Source of the DNA: Nematopogon swammerdamellus
Taxonomy: Eukaryota; Arthropoda; Insecta; Lepidoptera; Adelidae
Assembly: GCA_946902875.1 (NCBI GenBank)
Contig: OX336359.1
Coordinates: forward strand, 1 to 64,000
Direction of reading: 5' to 3'
DNA: 64,000 bases
Shown: in pieces, positions 52,490-61,443 of the stretch
Position numbering within the stretch: position 1 is the stretch's first letter
Layout of the letters: every line of letters begins with the position of its first letter
The notes under the pieces: model-generated
Told to the model about the DNA's origin: nothing
Database searches by the model: none
The model's input: the letters and a program-made list of their open reading frames with translations, nothing else
Program-made: the position numbers and the translations under genes

Positions 52490-52867
52490 AAATTCTGCTG
52501 ACTTTGATAATTCAAATTGTTTATATGCATAAACACAAATTTTATTAATAACTTGACTGAACCCTATGTTCTTTGTTTTGTATTTTATTATCTTTTTTAA
52601 TGAGTATATTTTTGACTTAGTATTTTTAATTTTTTGCTTAGATATAGTATGTTATATTTAACATAATGAAAACTTAGTATGTAAGCTATATTTAAAAAAA
52701 GCTCTGTAAGGTTTCTTACCCGATTCTTCCTTATAGATTGCACTACTGAACGGGACATCATAAAAAATGATGACGAACCATACTGAATATGCATATGTCT
52801 CAATGTAATATTGTTATTGTTGTGTGTTCTTTATGGCGAAATAAATATCTGAATCTGAATCTGAATC

Positions 52868-52967
52868 TTACTGGTCACTGCACACTCAACAGACACCTCT
52901 ATGTAATTGGAGTAACGGACATCCACTGTGGAGATCATGCCTGCAGGCGGACGAGACACCCACCCAC
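52868..52967 (+). pseudogene. Host retroelement, second piece
   Basis: LTGHCTLNRHLYVIGVTDIH and the cysteine pair region HACRRT, ending in PTH: the post-RNase H zinc-binding-like tail ('LTGH..L..HL..MG'). Confidence 0.82.
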
Positions 52968-53345
52968 GTTTTTTTTTTATGGAAACTGACACGGTTGGCT
53001 ACATCACCTACAACGTCTGTGATGTCAGCCCATAACACCGTGTGAACTAGGTGCCATGTCAGTGCTTCCCCCTTTGATCGTGCCGGCTACACTGAACTGG
53101 TCGGAAAACACAAACTATTTACATAGCCGTTTTTACCGACGTTTCATTCAGTGCGGTGGTACCAACCGGGTGGGTTAAACCCTACCACCAAGTAAGATTA
53201 GGAGGGAAGGGACCTACAGTTTTACGAGGATTCCGAACCTCGGTCAGCCTCCAACAGTCACCCATCCAAATACTGACCGCACCCAGCGTTGCTTAACATT
53301 CAATAGCGACAGTTGACTGTCTGCACCACTGAGCTATCGAGGCTG
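52968..53345 (-). mobile_element. SINE with tRNA-like and 5S-like head
   Basis: Poly(T) at the left is the tail. On the minus strand from 53345: TAGCTCAGTGGTGCAGAC (box A-like), TGTTAAGCAACGCTGGGTGC and GTCAGTATTTGGATGGGTGA (close to the 5S rRNA internal region), then GAGGTTCGGAATCC (box B-like). The body matches 37480-37745. CACGT on both sides may be a 5-bp target-site duplication; it splits the host element between PTH and VLLECEE. Confidence 0.8.
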
Positions 53346-53557
53346 ACACGTGCTGTTGGAGTGCGAAGAGGTGGCAGACCTAGGGCGAAGGAGCTGTGAG
53401 TCCCTACTACACTTCGAGAGGCGTGCCAAGACGCAAAGAGAGTGTGCCGCCTCGCTGGAAGAACTCGGCTGGTTGGAGTAAGGCCGTAGGACGCGCAAAA
53501 GGCCTGCAATGGAGCGGGCTTAAGCGCGGAGAGCGAGTCCGAACAACAACAACAACA
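53346..53557 (+). pseudogene. Host retroelement, last piece and tail
   Basis: VLLECEEVADLGRRSCESLL, HFERRAKTQRECAASLEELG, then 3' UTR and AACAACAACAAC tail directly before the 13-bp duplication. Confidence 0.83.
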
Positions 53558-53589
53558 GCACAGATACAACGCCGCGTTTACAGACGTTA

Positions 53590-53672
53590 GGCGGACACGC
53601 CCCGCGCCGCCCCCGCGCCGCCCCCGCGCCGCCCCCGCGCCGCCCCCGCGCCGCCCCCGCGCCGCCCCGGAG
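53590..53672. repeat. 12-bp GC-rich minisatellite
   Basis: CCCCCGCGCCGC-type unit repeated about 7 times. Confidence 0.9.
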
Positions 53673-55010
53673 GTAAATTAAGTGTGTACTTAATAAATAA
53701 TTGAGTAGCTTCGAGATGATGCAACGTACAAATGCATAAACTTGACAACGATTGTTTTATACATGTTTCATACGAGTATTGGTGAACAACAAGAGTGCCA
53801 GCCGGTGTCGGAGTGCAGCTCAGCCTCCGGACTCGTCGCCGCCGGAGGAGCACACAATCAACCGGAGCTTCATAAATAATGAATCGGCGAGCAGTCAATA
53901 TAGCTAACCGCACTCGCCCCGCCCCCGCTGTCCCGCGCCGCAGTGCCGCACCGACCGAGTCGTTCCCACTTCCTCTATTCACTCTTGTTGTTTTGTGTTA
54001 GAAATGCATTCGTTTGTGGAGCGGTTTATTGCCAATGCATGTGTTGTAGTCGCAGCGAACGAGACTACGCGGGCGGTACCCGCGCCTACACAGTGTATGT
54101 AGATATAGAGTAAGCTGAGCTATTTGGAGGCTAAGTACGTCTTATTTATTGCCTAATGCGTTGAAAATGAAAATTTTAAATGTATATTTTTCTTGCTCAA
54201 TTTCTAGGTAGTGCAAAACGGTACTCGTGCCCTCCCATTAAAATGGTAAGAGGAGCAGCCTGCCCCCATGCTCCCCGGTACTAGAGTGTCTGGGTGAAGG
54301 GCGGCGCGGTGTGTGCGATGCATGAGTGGCCGAGCGAGGGCGCGCGCGGGTTGCATGCTCGTACACCGAGGCCGTGGACGGAGGGAGTCGGCGCACGCAC
54401 AGCGGGACATGACGGTGCTCCCGTACCGCCGCCGGCGCCGCCGCCGCAGGAAACGAGGAGTTACTTACGTCTAGCAGTGAGTGGACCCACCGGCTGACTG
54501 ACTTATTATAAAATTATATTGTGATAGTGCCGCCCGGTCGCTGATACGCAACAGTAAATTATTATAGGTCAATGATTACGCCACATCATTTAATGATGTA
54601 CTATGTGTGTGTAATAATGATATATGATAATATCATCATCATGTATTATATGAGGGCTAGATGAGTTGTCCGTGAAGTATTTTTGTATTAAGTAATTCAA
54701 GAAAAATAAACAAAATGAGTCGAGCGGCTGATGGATGAGCAATGTATGTAGGTACCTACCTACGGACATTTTTGATTATTTTTTAATTAGCAATAATTTT
54801 TTTAGAAGAGCGTAATCTCAGAATAGAACAAATAAAGGAGTAGCTATCGAACACTCACTAGCTTATCGTCCACTCATGCACTAGTTGATAAGATCAATAA
54901 CATTGCGCGAGCCACACCATTAGCGACTCTACACAACAATTAATATTATGTACACAGAGTGCGTAGAACCGTACGTAGTACGCAGTACGCAGTACGTAGT
55001 ACACAGTGCG
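53673..55010. other. No gene recognised
   Basis: CpG-rich near 53900-54110 and 54290-54500; a TACGTAGTACGCAG simple repeat near 54970-55005. No supported exon. Confidence 0.4.
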
Positions 55011-55011
55011 T

Positions 55012-55740
55012 AGCTCAATTCAATTCAATTCAATTTATCTTTAGGTAACTTAGGTTCGTCAACATACAAATAGTGATAGGTATATTATACAATAAGGTAG
55101 GTAGTTAAATCTTTATAGTTCTATCTATGTTATGTATGGTCCAAGCAACAAATAGGCCATCGTCAAGTTTGTTATCACAATTTAAAAAACATATGCAATT
55201 AATTTTCAGAATAGAAATTCAATAACAATAACAAAGTAAAGGCAACGTCTAAAATTTAAAAAAAAATCTTAATTCTAATAATACAAATTTTGTCAAATAT
55301 TGAAAATAATTAAGATTAAAATATTGTAAATAATAAATATTAAAAGATTAAAAAATAAAATGCAGGAAATAAAATTCGTCAAATGATCTTGTCAAATAAT
55401 TATATAAATATGAAGACTATTTAATTCTATATGAACATATATAATAAATAATTCAAATTAGTTGTCAATATTTTTTTTTCGTTGAAATATAATTTGTCAA
55501 AATGAAAAAAAAAAAAAAAATTAAATTAAAACATTCAACTGAATTAATGATCAATAAATAATGACTAGAAAAAAATATCACAAAGGACTTCGTCCAAACT
55601 ATAGTAACTCTTAAATGTTAGCATGTTTTTCACTTTGCTCTCAAACTCCTTATCACCCAAATTTCGTACTTCAATCGGAAATTTATTGAAAAATAAAATA
55701 CTGTTGCAGAGGAAACTTTTTGTCAATTTCGATAGCCTAT
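55012..55740 (-). pseudogene. CR1-like retroelement 3' end with (AATTG)n tail
   Basis: The minus strand encodes LTKSFLCNSILFFNKFPIEV, RNLGDKEFESKVKNMLTFKS and YYSLDEVLCDIFF with a stop at about 55570, the usual C-terminal end of CR1-like RTs, then an AT-rich 3' UTR and CAATTCAATTCAATTCAATT (plus strand) as tail. Confidence 0.75.
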
Positions 55741-56284
55741 GTCCAATGCTCTGAAGCGAGCTGAAGCTCGTCAGCGAGTGCTAGTCAGTCTGCGTGCGGT
55801 GTGCAGTGCAGTTCAGCTTAGCCGTCACCGGCACGAATACAAGACAAACTCTAGTATGCCCACAGAGGAGATGGTATGGATGACACACAGCTTCCACGTA
55901 CTAACTCATACGTGGTCACGTGTATAGCCAAAAACCGTATTTAGAAGAAACAAATCGCTATGATATTGCTATTATAAAAACACAGCGAATCCCACAGAGC
56001 ATCGAATACCGCGCGCGTCCCCTCCAAGAGACGCCCTGAGCGCGATTTCCCTACAGCGCCGTTGAAGCCTGTGGGCGTGGCCTATGACTTACATATGTGT
56101 GTTGTGCGTGTGCATTTGTTTTGTGCGTGTGCCTAACTTGCTCCTCTTTGTGTGTAGTGTTGATACTAGCACACACACACACATACGAAGCGCTACACTG
56201 CGTGTAGTTATTGGGTTTCAAATGTTATCGCTTAGGACGCCTCTAGGAGGGGGCGCGCGCGGTATTCGATGCTCTGTGGCGAAT

Positions 56285-56400
56285 CCATACTAACATTATA
56301 AATTCAAAAGTAAATCTGTCTGTGTCTGCTAGATACCTTTTCGCGCCTAAACCGGTGAACAGATTGCGATAAAATTAAGGCAAGGAGTTAGAATGCATCA
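56285..56400 (+). repeat. Lepidopteran SINE/LINE-tail repeat fragment
   Basis: CCATACTAACATTATAAATT, then CGCGCCTAAACCGGTGAACA and GATTGCGATAAAATTAAGGC, a widespread lepidopteran repeat head. Confidence 0.65.
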
Positions 56401-56445
56401 TGACATGAGAGAGGACATAATTATGCAACCTTTTGTCTCCAAAAA

Positions 56446-56550
56446 CAACCTTGAGAAATGATGGGTTCCAAATACAAATTCTCATCCCCTAATTCGGGGT
56501 GAATTAGGGGATGAGAGTTTGTATTTGGAACCCATCATTTCTCAAGGTTG
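56446..56550. repeat. Long hairpin, 50-bp arms, 5-bp loop
   Basis: Arms 56446-56495 and 56501-56550 pair with one mismatch. Transcribed in either direction it would fold into a perfect-looking stem of miRNA-precursor or hairpin-siRNA size. Confidence 0.85.
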
Positions 56551-56589
56551 TGATATGAGCATTCATAATATTATCTTTCGGTAAGAAAA

Positions 56590-57160
56590 AAAGTATTAGG
56601 AGTTTCTTTTTATTGCTTCCGAAGTGGGTGGCTCTACCCGAGGTGGAAGCCTCAGGCGCAGCCAATTTCACCGCCGAGGAGGTGCCAGTCCGGCTTGCAG
56701 GTGGACTAATGTCGCTGGGGAAAGGCTATTAACCCGAGATTTGAAGATCCCTGCATTGTAGGTGTGGGGAAAGATATTCCTTGGGAGCCCGTTCCACACC
56801 TTTGCAGTGCGGCACAAGAACGATTTAGAGAATCGTGCAGTTCGAAGAACTCTTCTGTCGAAAAAAGGGTGTTCCGCGTGAGTATGGCGGGTTTAGCGAA
56901 GGCGGACAGCAGGAGGAGGGATAAGGGAAGCAAGTTCGTCAGAGTAGCGGCCATAGTAGTACCGATAAAACAGGCTCAAAGAACCAACGGTACGTCTGTG
57001 CTTTAGAGGTTGAAGGTCCTTTGTGAGTACAGAGTCACCAATGAGGCGAATGGCTCGTCGCTGAATAGAGTCCAAGGCTGAAAGAAGGTACTCAGGGGAA
57101 CCCTCCCAAAGATGACTGCAACAATATTCCATCACCGTTTAAGTGTTTAAGTGATTTTGC
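56590..57160 (-). pseudogene. Jockey-like RT thumb/C-terminus fragment
   Basis: MEYCCSHLWEGSPEYLLSAL, SIQRRAIRLIGDSVLTKDLQ, SLFYRYYYGRYSDELASLIP, then FFELHDSLNRSCAALQ after a shift. Same subfamily as 21.2 kb. Confidence 0.8.
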
Positions 57161-57369
57161 AAAATCATTCCTCAAGGGAGTAAAATCCCCCATTTTCCAA
57201 TAGATCGAGATAAATAAAGCGAAGTTTCTACGGGCGACCGTATAACTAGAGAACCACTTTATCGATTTACATACAGTTTTCACCGTTACATTCTGTCACT
57301 TCTTCTTGATGGTTTTGTAGAGCTGTGAGCAAGAAGGTAAAACCCTAAACATAAATCAGCTTACGTATG

Positions 57370-57490
57370 GGTATAACAAACCTAAACGAAATGGGGGGAG
57401 GGGAGGGAGAGGATGGCGGAGAAAAGGAGGGAGGGGATGGAGTGAGAGGGAGGGATGGAAGGAAGGAGGGAGAGAGAGAGAGAGAATATA
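57370..57490. repeat. Purine-rich (GGGA/GAGA)n tract
   Basis: GGGGGGAGGGGAGGGAGAGG through AGGGAGAGAGAGAGAGA. Otherwise 57161-57950 holds no gene I recognise. Confidence 0.8.
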
Positions 57491-57959
57491 TTGGGTCGAC
57501 TAAAATTAAGCATAACCTACAATGCCGCGAGCTAATTCGTCGTTCGTCTTTTGATGTGCGTTCGTAAACCGTTCATCCGATTACGATGAAACTTTGGTGG
57601 GTTGTTGTGAGCAAACAAACAAAAAACAAAAAGGTGGTCGAAATTAAATTTAGGCGATGATTTTCGTTACCATTCCTATCATATGTGTCTCCATTGTCAT
57701 TTGAGAATGTGCAGCAAAATATTGGCATAAAATTTTAATAAAACATTCATACGTAATTAAAATTGTTTGCCAGTTTCCATTAAAAAGAAATGTAGGGAAT
57801 ATTGGTGCTAGTGAAACAGCTGAAAGTGTGATATTAGCTCTAGCACGGAGCGAGGTGCGACTGACGAGTCGCGACAGCCGGCAGAGGGGAGCGTGGTGGG
57901 TGGGTGGTGGGTGACTGGCGCGCTGTGGAGTGTAGTGTAAGCTTGAGATAAGGCGTGTC

Positions 57960-57970
57960 TTATATATAAA
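57960..57970 (+). promoter_or_regulatory. TATA box of a plus-strand gene
   Basis: TTATATATAAA followed by a GC-rich stretch and a possible start near GCACTGT (57993-58000), about 33 bp downstream, then a short 5' UTR and the signal-peptide exon at 58050. Confidence 0.6.
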
Positions 57971-58049
57971 GCGCGAGTGCGGCCGGTCGGGACGCACTGT
58001 GCGTAGGTACCTACTGCTCGCTGCTACAGTACTGAGCTGCACGAGCGAG

Positions 58050-58137
58050 ATGTCGCGGCGACTGCGTGCGGTGGTGCCGCTCCTCCTGGCCGCCCTCACC
58101 GCGCACCAGCCGCTCCCGGCTGCCGCCAGTAGTGACA
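58050..58137 (+). CDS. First coding exon of a secreted or membrane protein (signal peptide)
   Basis: ATG at 58050: MSRRLRAVVPLLLAALTAHQ, then PLPAAASSD, with donor GACA|GTGAGTG at 58138. Basic start, hydrophobic core and small residues give a good signal peptide with cleavage likely after the AAA/S run near residue 26. The intron is phase 1, as after the signal-peptide exon of the receptor gene. No later exon was recognised up to 64000, so the rest is probably beyond the window, and the function is unknown. 58138-58930 shows no exon. Confidence 0.6.
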
Positions 58138-58929
58138 GTGAGTGTTTCACATTCATTCATTTAGTTCCACACTTTCTGACTTATGTACTTTCCTCTGAAT
58201 TATGTAGATATTAGTCACGTGACTATTTTCTCCAAATAAAATCTTTCGGGGCCTATGATTTCCCAGCCCCTAAACTTCGACAGATTTTACCTAACTTGTT
58301 ATCGTGTGACACCTATGGCTACTCTTACGCCTACACGCCTACTGTATAGTAAGAAGGGAGTTAGTTCGGTTGCCAAGACAAAGAACGGAAATATTATGGT
58401 GTGCGGTTAGACAAAATGTGTACAACGTGAAAATGTAATAAGTTTTCCTAAGTGTAAACCATAATAAAATTCATATTCGTATTAATGGCGAGAGCATGAA
58501 AACAAAGAAAATCTTTTCTGTTTCTTAGATTCTAAAAAAAATTGGTGAAGAGATAAACTAGTTATCTTGAACATAATTACATTGAAGGCAATGACTATTC
58601 AGACACGCTGTATCGCGTGCAGTGCAGTGTGGATTGTGTGCAGAGTTGGTGTGTGTGCGGCGTGCAGGTAAGGTTGTGTGAGACGCGTGACGTGTCGTGA
58701 CATCTGTAGTGGACTGATAGATAACTCATAGCACGCGAGCCTTCAGGACGTGAGCACATTTGGGAAGGTTTAGAATAATATCGAAATAATGCATTGTGCA
58801 ACAATAGGAATATATAGCGCAAGAAGGAAACATAGTTACAAATATACGTACAAGTACTAAAGACGAACTTGTCACACCAGTAGGTAATGATTTCTTCTAG
58901 TCAACCATTGGAGTTCACCCAAAGGTTTG

Positions 58930-59330
58930 TCCACACATTTCTCTATGGCAGACACGAGCGCCGCGTTGTCTTGTGTCTTCATTACTGTTCCAGGGCTTAT
59001 ATTTGCATTATCTCCTACGAGAACATCATTGAGCCTTTTTAGCGGTACTACCATGGCCGCTGCTCTGACGAACTTGCTTCCCTCATCCCTCCTCCTCCTA
59101 TTCGCCTTCGCCAAACCCGCCATACTCTCGCGGGAGGAACACCTCTTTGTAGTCGACAGAAGAGTTCTTCGAACTGCACTATTCTCTAAATTGTTCTTGT
59201 GTCGCACTTCACGGTGCGGAGTGGCTTCCGGGGAATATCTTCCCCCACTCGTACCATCCACGGATCTTCAAATTGCGGGTTAATAGCCTTTCCCTAGATT
59301 AGTCCGCCTCCAAACCGGACTGGCACCTTC
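58930..59330 (+). pseudogene. Jockey-like RT C-terminal fragment
   Basis: The plus strand reads [27 protein letters not shown] and, shifted, SSNCGLIAFP. Several frames. Opposite strand to the 56.6 kb copy. In intron 1 of the plus-strand gene if that gene runs on. Confidence 0.72.
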
Positions 59331-59570
59331 TCGGGGGTGAAATTGACTGCGAAATTGGCTACGACTTCGGGCACAGTCACCCAGTTCAGAAGCAATAAAA
59401 AAATTACCTTCCATCTTCGTTGATTTCTGCTCGCGCGGCCGTCGTGTGATATATCGTGCAACAGGTTTTTGTATCGCGTCAGGAAAGAACTCACCAATTG
59501 TTTAGCAGGGTGGCGGCGGTTTCGGAAAGTCTTCACTCCTTTGCCCTGTTTGACTCATTAGAGTTAAAAC

Positions 59571-59629
59571 ATTGCGTTATCTGCGTTACGAGTCGTCATA
59601 ATGACAACTCGTAACGCAGATAACGCATT
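59571..59629. repeat. Hairpin with 29-bp arms, two mismatches
   Basis: GCGTTATCTGCGTTACGAGT and its complement around a one-base centre at 59600. A related GTTACGAGTCGTCG string occurs at 26600. 59631-60125 has no feature I can name. Confidence 0.78.
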
Positions 59630-60125
59630 CATGTGCGATATGAGCGCATGCACCTCTTCTTCATTGAATAGGTTTCGTCCTTCATATTTCCGAGGAGCTG
59701 TACCTTCAGTTTAGCTGCCAAAGTATATCTGTGGATGCCGCGCCGCAGCTTGTCTTGAAATATTACCCGAAGGTACTTCTTCCAAAACTCTTCTCAAAGT
59801 TTCTTCAGTGTAGGTTTTATAGTTTCTGGTTTCAGGAATACACCCGCGGCATGTTGGTACATGGACCCTAGAACACACAAAAACATTTTAAACATTAATT
59901 CTCTGGCAACATTCGACGGCACATTGTTCCCGTTGTTTTCATTTTCCGGAATTGAAATGGGAAATGACCCCTAAATTTTCTAAATGATAACCAATCAGAA
60001 TGAGTTTTACCGTATTTGGATAACAACTAATAATAATAAAAGGCCAACATACCCTGACCCCTGACAACAATCGCTGGAAGCAGTTTGTCTCTGGAACTGA
60101 ACACTTAACCTCAAAACTCGTGTAA

Positions 60126-60262
60126 CGTCGGTCGAAACGGCTATGTAAATAGTTCGTGTTTTCCTTCCAGTTCAGTGTAGCCGACATGAAACGAAGGGAA
60201 TCACTGACGTGGCACCAAGTTCACCCGGAGTTATGGGCTGACAATCACGGATATTGTAGGTG
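60126..60262 (+). repeat. Fragment of the 37.5/53.0 kb SINE family
   Basis: GTCGAAACGGCTATGTAAAT, GTTCAGTGTAGCCGACATGA, TGACGTGGCACCAAGTTCAC. Opposite orientation to the other two copies. Confidence 0.72.
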
Positions 60263-60325
60263 ATGTTAAGAATATAATATAAAAAAGAAAAAGAAACCTC
60301 GGACACATTAAGATTAATAAAATTA

Positions 60326-61180
60326 TGCAACGATAAACTAGACAAAATTTGCGAAAATCGCGAGAGTAACCGGTGTGAAAATATCACGAAGAACAGTCTC
60401 CAAGTACCAACCAGCAATTCAAATAAAATCGTCCAGGGCCCCCTCCCAAGTAAAAAATCCCAAACTGAATTACACGGATCAGACGAAAACCTACAAAGAA
60501 CACATTGCGACAACAAACTATTATTAATAACTACAGGTCACACCAGAGAAAAGAAGACTTCAAAGAGACCCATGCAACGAACAGTCGTCACTCTTGCTAC
60601 TGAAACGCCAAGAAACCTCGAAATTCCTGAAGACTACTCTATCTACAATTCAACAGTAACAAGTATTAACCATGAAATCGAAGCCAATACGAGCCAAATT
60701 CAGTCGGACCCTGGCTCGCTATTGCGGACATCTACTAGCACAATGGAAAAGAAAAAGAAAATATTGATACAATCTGATTATCATGGTACTGAACTGGCGT
60801 ACATATTAAACTCTTCATATAAAATTGAAGCAACAACAAATGTGATTCAAGGCGCCTCGACGGATGTTCTACTAAATAATCTGACCGCTAGGACGAAAGA
60901 CTACACCACTGACGACTATGTGATTATATTCTGTGGAACAAGTGACTACAAAAACCTGTCAATTTCAGACTCCATCAAGTGCATATCAAATACTATAGTA
61001 GGTCTAAAACATACAAACGTAATTATAATTAGTGTACCGTATGCGAATAATTCGTATTCATTTAAGTACAATCTGTTTGTGGATAAATTTAACGAAAAAC
61101 TGATTCAGGACTGCGGTAATATTTATAACTCCAATGTTCACATTATAAATGTGAAAAATTGTTTAAATATAATTGAATAA
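60326..61180 (+). CDS. CR1-like ORF1 with SGNH-like domain (partial)
   Basis: The frame is open from 60326; the first ATG is at 60572 (202 codons). KKILIQSDYHGTELAYILNS, NVIQGASTDVLLNNL and DYVIIFCGTSDYKNLS follow the GDS...GTND block order with the catalytic Ser context altered. A TAA at 61178 interrupts just before KKDGFNINKAGKYKLAEQ, the expected last block, which stays in frame to about 61345. So one stop separates the final 50 residues. Confidence 0.75.
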   Translation, partial: CNDKLDKICENRESNRCENITKNSLQVPTSNSNKIVQGPLPSKKSQTELHGSDENLQRTHCDNKLLLITTGHTREKKTSKRPMQRTVVTLATETPRNLEIPEDYSIYNSTVTSINHEIEANTSQIQSDPGSLLRTSTSTMEKKKKILIQSDYHGTELAYILNSSYKIEATTNVIQGASTDVLLNNLTARTKDYTTDDYVIIFCGTSDYKNLSISDSIKCISNTIVGLKHTNVIIISVPYANNSYSFKYNLFVDKFNEKLIQDCGNIYNSNVHIINVKNCLNIIE

Positions 61181-61443
61181 AAAAAAGACGGATTTAACAT
61201 AAATAAAGCCGGTAAATATAAACTTGCAGAACAAATATATAAAAATGTAATGTGGCCACAAGGTTTAACACCGAACAAAGTTAGTAAAGTAAAGGAAACC
61301 GAGGACCATTTTCTCAAAGCCATGACAGAAAACAATGTGACATAAAAAAGGATAGAAATTTATGTATACTAAATTTAAATATTAGAAGCCTAAGAAATAA
61401 AATATTAGAAATTGAAGAGTTCTTAGAATATCTTCTAAAAGAG

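Larger units (their letters stand above)
46901..52867 (+). mobile_element. Nearly full-length CR1-like non-LTR retrotransposon
   Basis: About 5.97 kb: a 1.15-kb 5' UTR with a GC-rich stretch near 47220-47420, ORF1 in two overlapping parts, ORF2 of 999 codons, and a 3' UTR ending in (TCTGAA)n-type repeats. CR1 lineage is inferred from the SGNH-like ORF1 domain and ORF2 with endonuclease and RT but no RNase H. It is inserted between 'GTGCTGAGG' and 'TTACTGGTCAC' of the host RNase H element; no clear target-site duplication. Confidence 0.88.
46409..53557 (+). mobile_element. 5'-truncated retroelement with RNase H, host of two nested insertions
   Basis: The element is bounded by a perfect 13-bp direct repeat, GCACAGATACAAC, at 46396-46408 and 53558-53570. 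Three pieces (46409-46900, 52868-52967, 53346-53557) join into one continuous 3' part of a Jockey/I-type element ending in an AACAACAACAAC tail. The gaps hold a CR1-like element and a SINE. Confidence 0.88.
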
